Positions 54,952 to 63,403 of a DNA stretch of 64,000 nt are shown piece by piece. Source of the stretch: Bacillota bacterium (GTDB taxonomy: Bacteria > Bacillota > Clostridia > Lachnospirales > CAG-274); the NCBI GenBank assembly GCA_017460805.1, contig JAFUAF010000002.1, positions 1-64,000 on the forward strand, written 5' to 3'. Below the pieces are notes generated by a model that saw only the letters and a program-made list of their open reading frames with translations, did not search any database and was not told the DNA's origin. Made by a program: the position numbers and the translations under genes. Position 1 is the stretch's first letter. Every line of letters begins with the position of its first letter.

Positions 54952-57331
54952 CTAACATTTGGCGAAGAATATTGATTTGTTCATTCAGTTTTTTCTCGTT
55001 ATCAAACCAATATTCCTCGATCAGTGGCATAACTTCAAATTCAACAACATTCCTGACCCATTCATCATTAATATCGGATGCGTTTTCCGGAGCAAAATAA
55101 CTGTGACCAATTTCAAAACCCTTTCCAAGAGTTGTATCTTTGCGAATTACTTCATTCAAGAGTTTTATTCTGTCAACAATGCTATGGTAAAGACCACAAT
55201 CAACGTTTTTCATATAATCTCCAAACCCGTTTTCGTCCGCACTATCAAAAGCGGGCTTCATTGTATAGAAACTAAAACGCCTTCGAAGCGCATAATCTAT
55301 CATCGCAAGACTTCTATCGGCAGTATTCATCATTCCTATAATATGTAAGTTCTCGGGAACATAAAAGGGTTTTCCGCCATAAACTAAATTCAGTTTATGT
55401 TTTTCACCCCGCTTATCTGTTTCTATCAACATCAGCAGTTCACCAAATATCTTACTTAGATTGCCACGGTTTATCTCGTCAATAATAAAGAAATACGGCT
55501 TGTCAGGATTTTCTTTGCACCTAAGGCAGAAGTTGTAGAATACCCCACTTTGCAATTCAAAACCGCCGTTATCATTCGGGCGGTAGCCCATAATAAAATC
55601 CTCATAGGAATAATTTTGATGAAACTGCACCTTGCAGATGCGGTTTTCATTTTTTTCGCCAATTATAGAATAGGCAAGACGCTCTGCCGAAAAGGTTTTG
55701 CCAACACCGGGCGAGCCTTGCAAAATAATATTTTGCTTTCTTAGAACAAGAGAACGAAGTTTGTTGTATTCTGTTTCTGTAATAAAAACTTCCTTTAAGA
55801 AATCGTTTTTTGTATACTTACGGTCTTTCTTCTTTATATAAAACTTTGATAAATCTATATTGGGAATTTCTTGCCCTTTGCGCTTTGCAGCGTTTATTTT
55901 TACCCATTTCATATGAATATGACCGGCAAGTTCCAATGTCATTTCTGTATTCATTCCAAGTTCCGTAAGTGCCCAAACACCTTTTGTTTCATTACTGATA
56001 AAACCCTCATGAGCAAGATCATTTCGCGCAAAATCTATTTGATTTAACACCCTGCTTGCACCGGTTTTTTCATAAGTAATACTTAGTTCCTCTTCCGTAA
56101 TATCCATGATTTCAATAACTTTTTCATGTGCTTCTTTTCTGGTAGCACTACCGCCGAGTTCCTTAATTGCTTGAAGCAAGGGAGTAAAATATTTAAGAAA
56201 CTCCGAGTTAGAAATGTTTTGTGCATCTATAGAATTGTCAATTTCATTATCTACACTTTTATCATTCATATTTGATAAAGCTATTTTTAGATTATTCCTC
56301 AATTTCCAAATATAAACACCATCATCACTGCTACCTGCCTGTTTACCTTGATAAAGTATCGGCCACCATTTTGAATTATCACTCATTTCTTTTTTCACAA
56401 GTGGACAATCGGTCTTATCATGTATACGCTTTGCCAGTTTTGACGAAACTATATTATAAAAACCAGGGTCCTTACCATATTCATTTGATAGCTCTTTACA
56501 CGTTGCTTCTCCGCCGATATCCAAAAATGCGTTCATAACAAACATACTGTTTTCATCAAATATTTGCGGATCATTCAATAAGTCTTTCCAATTTTCAACC
56601 GACAAACCGGGATCATATTCATTAAGTTTAGGAAACCAGCTTGTATCTGTGTCATAAAAGTAATTCGAAAAACAAAAGCCAAAATCTATAGTAGCTGTGA
56701 TAAGATTATTGTCGGAATAACAATCCTCTGTCAATGCCGAATGGAGCAGCGATTGCATTTCTACATCATACATTAATATATTTCTTATCTCATCATACAT
56801 TTTATATCCGCCTATAACATTATCTATTGCCCCATTAGCCTTAGGGCGATACGAATCATCAAACCGTTCGGCACATTTTTTATAAAGTCCATACTTATAT
56901 ATATAATATTTATCGGGATACTTTAACCATAAATATGTACTTATAGAATTTATACTTTGATAATGATTTTTCCATGTTCCGTTATCATATTTTGACCTGA
57001 TCGATTCAGCAGATTTTCTAAAATTCTCAATGCGTGTGGAAATATCATTGTTTTCATCAAATAAATCAACAAACATTTCTCGGACAGCATTATCATCTGC
57101 TTTAGCAAGCTCAATGATCATTGCACGCGGAAAATTATTTAACGATGCAAGCAGGGTGTATGTTTTGTCTGTAGCTTTTTCAAACATCTCACCAAAGTTT
57201 TTTGCATTAATATCCCAGTTATCCTGAAAATGCTTAACAGCTTCCCATTTGTATTTTTCATCTTCCCAATGTTTAGAAAAATGCTCTTTGTAAATCTTAA
57301 TAAACGGTTTTATTTTTTCTGCATCTATCAT
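54944..57331 (-). CDS. mcrB: McrB-like AAA+ motor of a type IV restriction system, with extra N-terminal domains
   Basis: 795 residues. The N-terminal region (1-370) is of unrecognised type (YKWEAVKHFQDNWDIN, then YLWLKYPDKYYIYKYG). It is followed by an Mrr_N-like winged helix near 385-470 (LLQAIKELGGSATRKEAHEKV, VWALTELG) and by the McrB-type ATPase. Walker A is LQGSPGVGKTFSAERLA (about 545), Walker B FFIIDEINRGNLSKIFGE, and sensor motif GMMNTADRSLAMIDYALRRRF. The usual McrB GTP motif (NTAD) is present. The N-terminal parts should read the modified DNA. The promoter is at 57356-57384. Confidence 0.9.
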   Translation of the reverse strand: MIDAEKIKPFIKIYKEHFSKHWEDEKYKWEAVKHFQDNWDINAKNFGEMFEKATDKTYTLLASLNNFPRAMIIELAKADDNAVREMFVDLFDENNDISTRIENFRKSAESIRSKYDNGTWKNHYQSINSISTYLWLKYPDKYYIYKYGLYKKCAERFDDSYRPKANGAIDNVIGGYKMYDEIRNILMYDVEMQSLLHSALTEDCYSDNNLITATIDFGFCFSNYFYDTDTSWFPKLNEYDPGLSVENWKDLLNDPQIFDENSMFVMNAFLDIGGEATCKELSNEYGKDPGFYNIVSSKLAKRIHDKTDCPLVKKEMSDNSKWWPILYQGKQAGSSDDGVYIWKLRNNLKIALSNMNDKSVDNEIDNSIDAQNISNSEFLKYFTPLLQAIKELGGSATRKEAHEKVIEIMDITEEELSITYEKTGASRVLNQIDFARNDLAHEGFISNETKGVWALTELGMNTEMTLELAGHIHMKWVKINAAKRKGQEIPNIDLSKFYIKKKDRKYTKNDFLKEVFITETEYNKLRSLVLRKQNIILQGSPGVGKTFSAERLAYSIIGEKNENRICKVQFHQNYSYEDFIMGYRPNDNGGFELQSGVFYNFCLRCKENPDKPYFFIIDEINRGNLSKIFGELLMLIETDKRGEKHKLNLVYGGKPFYVPENLHIIGMMNTADRSLAMIDYALRRRFSFYTMKPAFDSADENGFGDYMKNVDCGLYHSIVDRIKLLNEVIRKDTTLGKGFEIGHSYFAPENASDINDEWVRNVVEFEVMPLIEEYWFDNEKKLNEQINILRQMLGE

Positions 57332-57355
57332 AATACCTTCCCCCTTTTTAACAAA

Positions 57356-57384
57356 ATTATATCATAAATTCTCAAAAATAACAA
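57356..57384 (-). promoter_or_regulatory. Promoter of mcrBC
   Basis: TTGTTA (57379-57384), 17 bases, TATAAT (57356-57361) on the minus strand. Confidence 0.65.
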
Positions 57385-57403
57385 TATATACCGATTTAAC
57401 ATT

Positions 57404-58459
57404 TCAAAACAAACTCTTCAAAATAATCCCTGCATCCTTGCTGTCCGTTTTTTCGTCATCATTTACATCGGCATTCGGGACATAGCCCGTTATGGTTTTC
57501 TTTTCCGCTTCTATAACATCCCGAAGGTCAACGATATTATCGCCGTTTACATCCCCTCTGACGATATTCTGCTTTCTCCAGCCGCCGTTGGGATAGGACT
57601 CGTTTTGGTCTTTATCGCCTTTTTCGTGGAACGGCGTTACTCTTACATAGTCTATTTCAAAATTTGTTTTGTCAAAATCGGGCGTACCTGCCCAATATCT
57701 CGGAAACCACAGCCCGAGCCACAATCTGCCCGCATTTGTGGGGATATACTCATATGAAGTATAAACAAGTTCGTTATCAAAATAGTATTCCACCCTCGGC
57801 ACTTGGTTTTCATCGCCCGTATGCCAGTCAAACCTATAGGTGTGAAATTGACTGTCCGCCTGATTTTTGCAGTAAGGGGAGGCTGTTTTATGTTCATCAT
57901 CCCCCTCGCCTATCCAAGTCGTACACAGACAATTAGAAAGGCTCAGCTCGTTGTTTTCATCCCGTCCGGGAAACTCGATATCTATTTCATGGTTTGTGAC
58001 TTTCAGTTCATCTCCCGAATAGTCCTCTTCATATTCAAATGTCCACATTGCGCTGCAGCAGCCGAATTCGGGAGATATTTTCGCATATATCTCATAACTT
58101 CCCGAAGCAAAATATTCTTTCGTGGCTATCGCCCCGCCGCATCTTTTTCCGTTGTCCCGATAAGTCCCGTTTCGGTTTATCCCTCTTTTTGCACCATCAT
58201 ATAAATTTCCACAGCCCGTAAATATCAGCTTTCCATCCTGTAAATGAACATTTTCCGCAATAACTCCGCCATTGTAATCAACACTCTTCCCGTCTTCAAT
58301 TACCGTACCGCCCCAGTTTTTCTCCGCCGTCAGCCATTTCCCCGAGTCTAAATCAAGCCCCGAAAAATCATCATAAAAGCCCTCGGAATCATCGGCATAC
58401 ACAACCGAAACAGAAGATATAACAATAATCAATGCCAAAATTTTTCTGATCACTTTCAT
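57404..58459 (-). CDS. GH16 family glycoside hydrolase with type I dockerin
   Basis: 351 residues, secreted (MKVIRKILALIIVISSVSVVYA). The GH16 catalytic domain (about 28-280) has the active-site motif HEIDIEF near residue 140, with both glutamates and the aspartate in place, and WYFxxxL-like LGLWFPRYWAG near 245. It should cut beta-1,3/1,4-glucans, laminarin, xyloglucan or agar-type polymers; the exact substrate is not readable. The last 60 residues are two dockerin F-hand repeats (GDVNGDNIVDLRDV and ADVNDDEKTDSKDA), which dock into a cohesin scaffold. The protein probably joins a cellulosome-like complex. Confidence 0.93.
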   Translation of the reverse strand: MKVIRKILALIIVISSVSVVYADDSEGFYDDFSGLDLDSGKWLTAEKNWGGTVIEDGKSVDYNGGVIAENVHLQDGKLIFTGCGNLYDGAKRGINRNGTYRDNGKRCGGAIATKEYFASGSYEIYAKISPEFGCCSAMWTFEYEEDYSGDELKVTNHEIDIEFPGRDENNELSLSNCLCTTWIGEGDDEHKTASPYCKNQADSQFHTYRFDWHTGDENQVPRVEYYFDNELVYTSYEYIPTNAGRLWLGLWFPRYWAGTPDFDKTNFEIDYVRVTPFHEKGDKDQNESYPNGGWRKQNIVRGDVNGDNIVDLRDVIEAEKKTITGYVPNADVNDDEKTDSKDAGIILKSLF

Positions 58460-58507
58460 TTTCCCTCCATTCCGGAATTTAACTCAAAAAATCCTTTTAT
58501 ATATAAA

Positions 58508-58536
58508 ATTATATCACCTTACCCGATTTATCACAA
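58508..58536 (-). promoter_or_regulatory. Promoter of the GH16 gene
   Basis: TTGTGA (58531-58536), 17 bases, TATAAT (58508-58513) on the minus strand. Confidence 0.65.
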
Positions 58537-58553
58537 TAGTTTATAATAAAAAC

Positions 58554-58585
58554 AAAAAAATTCACCCCATTATCCATGGGGTGAA
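58554..58585 (-). terminator. Terminator after the collapsed helicase-nuclease gene
   Basis: On the minus strand TTCACCCCA and TGGGGTGAA form a stem with a 7-base loop, followed by a run of seven T residues. Confidence 0.85.
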
Positions 58586-58641
58586 AGACTTTATTACAGA
58601 TCGTTTGCTTCATCCGAAAGTGCTGTTAAATTTGCTGCAAT

Positions 58642-60645
58642 TCACACCTCCGTCCGGTAATTGACTATATCCGTTTCTACCTTATCCGTGCCGAGCAGTT
58701 TTCTCATTGCAAAAGCGTAAAGAGCGAGCTGGCCTTTATACTGTTCGCGAAGTTCTCCTATAAAATCCGGGATATTAAATTTATTTTTATTTGATTTATA
58801 GTCAAGCACGGTAACAACTCCGTCTTTTACGAGCACAAGGTCTGCCGTGCCGTTTACCCAATCGCCGTCTGATACTTCGACTTTATGCTTTCCGACCGAA
58901 AGACAGTCTGACAATTCTTTTGCTTCCGCTTCATTTACAAAAAACGAAAACGGAAGTTCGGTATAAACTGTGTCGGCACTTGCTATCCTGTCATGCAGGG
59001 CGCTGTCCTTTTCAAATTCTGCGGCAAAAGCTTTAAGACGTTTTTCATATTTATTAACATCGTCCATATCATCCATGCCCTCTATCAAAGCTTGATTTAC
59101 CGCATCGTTTAAATATTCCGACAACTTTGTTTTATCTTTTCCCTCGCTTATAAATCGGTTGACCGTCAATTCAAACATACGGTGCATGGCCGTTCCAAGA
59201 TAGTCGGCACGTATTTTTTCTTTTTTGTCCGTACTTTCAAGGGCGGCATCGTCATCGTCAACGGCTGATGAAAGGACATTTTCGTCCCCTGCCTTATCCT
59301 CTGCATTGCCCTCGCCCTCAAAGACATAATTATCCGACTCTTCGCGGGCCGCTTTCTCCGCTTTGCTCTTATGCGCACCTTCCATGCGGCTTGGATTTAC
59401 AGTCATATACACGGACTTCTTCTGCTCTTCCGAGAGTTCGAACATCGGTTCCGTGGGCGGCAGTTCTTCCGTTTCCGGTTTTTCCGCCGCTCTTTCTCCT
59501 ATCTCCATCGGATATACCTCCGCATCGGACTCACTGTTTATCCATGGTGATTTAATTGGCGGCATAAAAATCATTGCCTCTCTCGCTCTGGTAGCCGCAA
59601 CATATTCAAGCCTTTCGTTTTCTGCCGTTCTTTCCCTCTTTTCATCCTCCGCAGCCTCGGAATTATATTTAACGGTATTAAAGCTTCTGCTTTTGCTGTA
59701 ATAATATACCGAATTATATTTATGTGCAGACGGATTTGTAGAGTTTGTCATTAACATATTTTATATCTTCCTTTTCCCGTGTAAGAGACTTTACAAGTTT
59801 TTCTTCTTTTTGCTTCTGTTTTCGCTTTTAAGCGCATAGTAGGACACATTTGAAAGATCAAAAAGTTCTTTATCTATATCCAAAAGCCGTGCGCGGTCGT
59901 ACAGTTTATTATCTTTAAGATATTTTTCGTACAATCCTACGATTTTCTTTAACTGTACAATTTTTTTCTCCTCATCCGTTTCATTCTCATAGTCCTGTGT
60001 GGGTATGCCAAGTCTTATCATATTTATTATTCTCAGCAGCCCCAGCGCCGTGTTTATATCAAGACATACTTCGGGCAAAAATTTGGGCATATTTTCCTTT
60101 AAAATATCATATAGGATATTGGCACACGCCCTGTCTCCAAGCACACGCACTCTCTCTTTCATGCTATTTTTTGCATAGCTTGCCGAAACCGCTTCGACCG
60201 CTATGTCTTTCAATGTCTTTACCTCAACATTAAACAATATTTTCCCGCTTTTTCTTACCAGTCTGTTGGCGTTTTTTACACTGTCTGCAATAAGGATCTT
60301 TTTACCGGGAGTCCTTATGTCCGGAAATTCACAAATATTCACAGTATCAGCCCCTTCCCATTGTTTCGAGCACTTCGTTTCTTGCAATTATGTTTTGTGA
60401 TATATCCATTCTCCTTTTTTATATTCAACATTACCGCCTTTGACTTCAAGGCACAGTATACCTTTACGGCATAATATAATAAAATCGGCCTCTCCGAATA
60501 TCTTGCCAAAATGTTTGGGCAGTCCGACGGAATGAAAAACATAGGCATCACTTACCGTTATGTTTTCTTTCAATTCATAAAAAAAATCTATCTCTGCCTT
60601 GCTTTTTGTGTCCGAATAAGGTTCTTCGGGTATAAATTTTACCAT
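58642..60645 (-). pseudogene. Collapsed helicase-nuclease gene (NERD, AddB-like and AddA-like pieces)
   Basis: Three pieces in one frame, separated by stop codons. 60388-60645: start of a NERD nuclease domain (FIPEEPYSDTKSKAEIDFFY, FGEADFIILCRKGILCLEVKGG), with AGGAG before its ATG, cut by TAA at 60388-60390. 59791-60387: AddB-like N-terminal region (LIADSVKNANRLVRKSGKIL, LLRIINMIRLGIPTQDYENE). 58642-59757: end of an AddA/UvrD-type protein with ENERLEYVAATRAREAM and the nuclease motifs GTAMHRMFEL, VNGTADLVLVKDG, VLDYKSNK and YKGQLALYA. Near 59760-59800 another frame reads EEKLVKSLTREKEDIKYVND, showing a frameshift. The helicase core is missing, so it is almost surely dead. Confidence 0.75.
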
Positions 60646-60729
60646 AAATGTCACGCTCCTTTATATGATTATAATAAACAGCATCTTACAAAAACAGCAT
60701 CTTACCGTGCGGGTCAGATGCTGCTTATA

Positions 60730-61755
60730 TTACCGGTATTTTTCATAAGCCGCTTTCAGATCGGCTTTTATACTGTCCGCCAGGCTTTGAGGGCTGATCA
60801 CTTTAACATGATTTGCATACTGCATTGCCCAGTAGTGCATTGCCTGTAAATTGACGGTCACTTTTATGTCAACACTGTCTTGTGTTATATTAAAAAGTGA
60901 AATATCCGTACCAAACCAATCTATTGCCTGTGTTATCATATTCTTTGAAGTTCTGAAAACCACGGCCTCGCTTTTGCCGGAGAACATATATATATGTTCC
61001 GCCATGTGCCTTGGCAGATCGAATCCTTTTTCATAACCCTTGATTTTTTTTGCCGGAACCGACTTTTCATCCGTCATTGTAATATCGGCTATCTTGTCAA
61101 GACGAAAATGAGATATATTTTCATGGTTTTCACTGTTGCAAATAAGGTAATATCTGCTGTTTGTTGCTGCCATCTGATACGGGCTTACGGTATATATCTT
61201 GTCTTTGCCGTCATTGTCTTTGCGGTTTTTCAATTTTTTGTCAACACCGAAATCACGATATTTGAATTTTACCTTGACCTTTTTTTCTATTGCTTCATCA
61301 AGAACAGAAATAATGTAAAAAAGCTGTCCCGTTTTGGGGTATTTTTCAGGTAAAGAAGTAACATGTCTGACTTTGTATTTAAAGTAAATACTTGACAGTG
61401 CTTCCAGCTTTTTTACAAGTTCTTTGCACTGGTTATAAGGTATGTACTTTGAAAACAAAAGACTGTCGATAAGGGTACGCAGTTCCTCATCGTTGAATTC
61501 CCTGTTAAGATAAAAATCACTGTATACATCCGCACCGTTGCTGCGTTCCGATACGGTATATTCAATATCATAGCCAAAATCAATAAGATCCATGATATTT
61601 GACTTTACGGATTTTCGGTTTACATCCATGCCGTATTCGCTTTTAAGCTTTGCAAGTATATCACTTTGGCTTAACCTGTGATCCGCATCGGAATATCTTC
61701 GCAGGATATCAAGTATATTTATTATCAGCAATTTTTTAGGCTGTCCGTTATACAA
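60730..61755 (-). CDS. WYL-domain transcriptional regulator
   Basis: 341 residues. The N-terminal winged helix (about 10-70, DHRLSQSDILAKLKSEYGMDVNR) is followed by the WYL domain (about 145-230) with YTVSPYQMAATNSRYYLIC and ISHFRLDKIADI, and a WCX-like C-terminal extension. The start is a TTG at 61753-61755 with a perfect GGAGGAG seven bases upstream. WYL regulators bind nucleotide-like ligands and often govern defence genes; the decayed helicase-nuclease and McrBC lie just downstream. Two large palindromes upstream (61794-61831, 61846-61880) may be its operators. Confidence 0.9.
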   Translation of the reverse strand: MYNGQPKKLLIINILDILRRYSDADHRLSQSDILAKLKSEYGMDVNRKSVKSNIMDLIDFGYDIEYTVSERSNGADVYSDFYLNREFNDEELRTLIDSLLFSKYIPYNQCKELVKKLEALSSIYFKYKVRHVTSLPEKYPKTGQLFYIISVLDEAIEKKVKVKFKYRDFGVDKKLKNRKDNDGKDKIYTVSPYQMAATNSRYYLICNSENHENISHFRLDKIADITMTDEKSVPAKKIKGYEKGFDLPRHMAEHIYMFSGKSEAVVFRTSKNMITQAIDWFGTDISLFNITQDSVDIKVTVNLQAMHYWAMQYANHVKVISPQSLADSIKADLKAAYEKYR

Positions 61756-61793
61756 TTTTTATCTCCTCCAGACATATTTATAGTAAGCGAATT

Positions 61794-61831
61794 AAATAAT
61801 CGGACTTAAACTTGTTTGAGTCTGATTATTT
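61794..61831. repeat. 38-bp near-perfect palindrome upstream of the WYL gene
   Basis: AAATAATCGGACTTAAAC pairs with GTTTGAGTCTGATTATTT across two bases, an 18-bp stem with only two G-T type mismatches. No T-run follows. It lies about 40 bases before the WYL start, where an operator or leader hairpin would be expected. Confidence 0.7.
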
Positions 61832-61845
61832 ATGAGCCCCATCAT

Positions 61846-61880
61846 ATCGTGAACGACTAATTATTTTTGTCGTTCACGAT
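61846..61880. repeat. 12-bp perfect inverted repeat, second palindrome
   Basis: ATCGTGAACGAC (61846-61857) and GTCGTTCACGAT (61869-61880) with an 11-base AT-rich loop. It stands 14 bases from the first palindrome. The rest of the gap, 61881-62310, is AT-rich and shows no gene I can support. Confidence 0.7.
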
Positions 61881-62324
61881 AATTCATTTTTTCGTTATCT
61901 TTACATTTGATATGTATTTATTATAACACTTCAACAGACACAATTCAACAAAAAACCGTTAAAATCACAAATATTATTGTGCATTTTATAAGAATAAATG
62001 TTGATTTATAATTTTATTACTGCTATTTTGCACGATACGTCGTATTTCGTCCCCTATTTTTTATTCAATATTCCTCTTTGTATTGTGCCGCACAGAAAAG
62101 CCTAAAATAACATTAATTTATATTATGACCAAAAAAACAGCCAAAGCAAAATTTTATCCGCTCGAAAAAGCAGAGCCGATACGGACGATATTCAGCGAAA
62201 AAATATTTTTAAGCCCGATTGACATTTCCCGCAGTACTATGATAATATATCAATATAAAAATTTGCGGAAGTTTATATTATCCGAAACAATAATTCCTAA
62301 AAGTAACAATACGAGAGGTGACTT

Positions 62325-63329
62325 ATGTCAAAATCATACAGCATCAAAAATTTATTGAAGCATCGCTCTATATGGATGGCGGCAGCTATCCTTTTGGTTT
62401 TGTTTTTCCACGCGGAATCCGAAGTCGGTTTCCCCAGACTGTCTTTTTTATCCAAATTCGGACATTACGGTGTTGACATTTTCTTTTACGCATCAGGAAT
62501 AGGGTGCTGGTATTCATTGTCTAAAGATCCGGAGACCGCTTCATTCTTTTGGCGGAGAGTAAGACGAATAATGCCCGTGTTTCTGACATTTATCGTTATA
62601 TGGAGTGCTTTTCAAATAATCGTCTCCCAAATGCCCGCAAGTTCGATATTGGGAAATGCTGTCGGAGTTGAGTTTTTCAGAAAAAGCAGCAAATGGAACT
62701 TTAATTGGTATATTTCGGGAATGTGGATATCATATTTGCTCGCCCCATTGTTTTATTCGGCGGTAAAAATCCTTTCAACACCGAAAAACGTTTTGGTGCT
62801 GCTGTTTTTATACATATTGACCATACCTTTTATCGGTTATGTGCAATACCTGATAATACTGACAAGACTGCCTATATTTTATCTCGGCTTTTTGACCGCA
62901 AAATCCGCTGAAAACGGAGAATCGGCAACACCCATGCAAATTGTCATAACGGATGTGATCGCAATTATCGGGATCATACTGACAGGTGTTTTGTATAACT
63001 CTTTTCCGGAACATAAATTTGACTGGGGTCTCGGCTGGTACCCCGCAATAGCGGTAGTACCCGGTATATGTATTACCGTTTCGGTAATTTTTGATAAGAT
63101 CGCCAAAACCAAATTATACAAAATATTTTCCGTTATCGGCAAGTACACTTTTGAAATATATCTTGTACACGTTTTTTTGTTTGAATTTATACTTGCCAAA
63201 TATCCGATACCAACAAACTACAAAACGGAATTGCTTGCATATGCGGTGTCATTCATCGGCGCATTTATATTAAACAGACTTGCGTATTTACTGACAAAGC
63301 TGTTTATTTTCAAAAAACAAACAGCCTGA
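62325..63329 (+). CDS. Membrane acyltransferase, acyltransferase-3 family
   Basis: 334 residues with about ten membrane helices. The opening LKHRSIWMAAAILLVLFFHAESE places the catalytic His near residue 30. FGHYGVDIFFYASGIGCWYSL near 47-67 and RRVRRIMPVFLTFIVIW near 83 are family hallmarks. Such enzymes move acyl groups across or onto wall sugars, lipids or exopolysaccharide. The ribosome site GAGAGGTG supports the ATG. A related dead gene lies after gltX. No glycan cluster is visible nearby to identify the acceptor. Confidence 0.88.
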   Translation: MSKSYSIKNLLKHRSIWMAAAILLVLFFHAESEVGFPRLSFLSKFGHYGVDIFFYASGIGCWYSLSKDPETASFFWRRVRRIMPVFLTFIVIWSAFQIIVSQMPASSILGNAVGVEFFRKSSKWNFNWYISGMWISYLLAPLFYSAVKILSTPKNVLVLLFLYILTIPFIGYVQYLIILTRLPIFYLGFLTAKSAENGESATPMQIVITDVIAIIGIILTGVLYNSFPEHKFDWGLGWYPAIAVVPGICITVSVIFDKIAKTKLYKIFSVIGKYTFEIYLVHVFLFEFILAKYPIPTNYKTELLAYAVSFIGAFILNRLAYLLTKLFIFKKQTA

Positions 63330-63335
63330 TACAAA

Positions 63336-63372
63336 AGCGGCTGCCACATTCACAAATGCGGCAGCCGCTTTC
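63336..63372. terminator. Shared hairpin between acyltransferase and asparaginase genes
   Basis: AGCGGCTGCC (63336-63345) pairs perfectly with GGCAGCCGCT (63360-63369) across a 14-base loop, with TTTC on one side and TTTTG on the other strand. It lies between convergent genes; the T-tracts are short. Confidence 0.68.
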
Positions 63373-63403
63373 AGCTTTCTGTCGGTATGTTTTTCATTTC
63401 TGT

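Noticed and set aside
58642-60645. Stop-codon readthrough or recoding in the three-piece helicase-nuclease frame
   Set aside because: The stops are several TAA codons, one boundary also has a frameshift, and the helicase core is missing. Decay explains all of it; recoding does not.
61846-61880. Palindrome as a terminator for the WYL gene or the acyltransferase
   Set aside because: It lies upstream of both genes, and no T-run follows on the minus strand. On the + strand the T-run starts ten bases away and no + gene precedes it.
62083-62358. Open frame of 91 codons upstream of the acyltransferase
   Set aside because: It has no proper ribosome site and a low-complexity, basic composition. It runs into the well-supported acyltransferase start at 62325.
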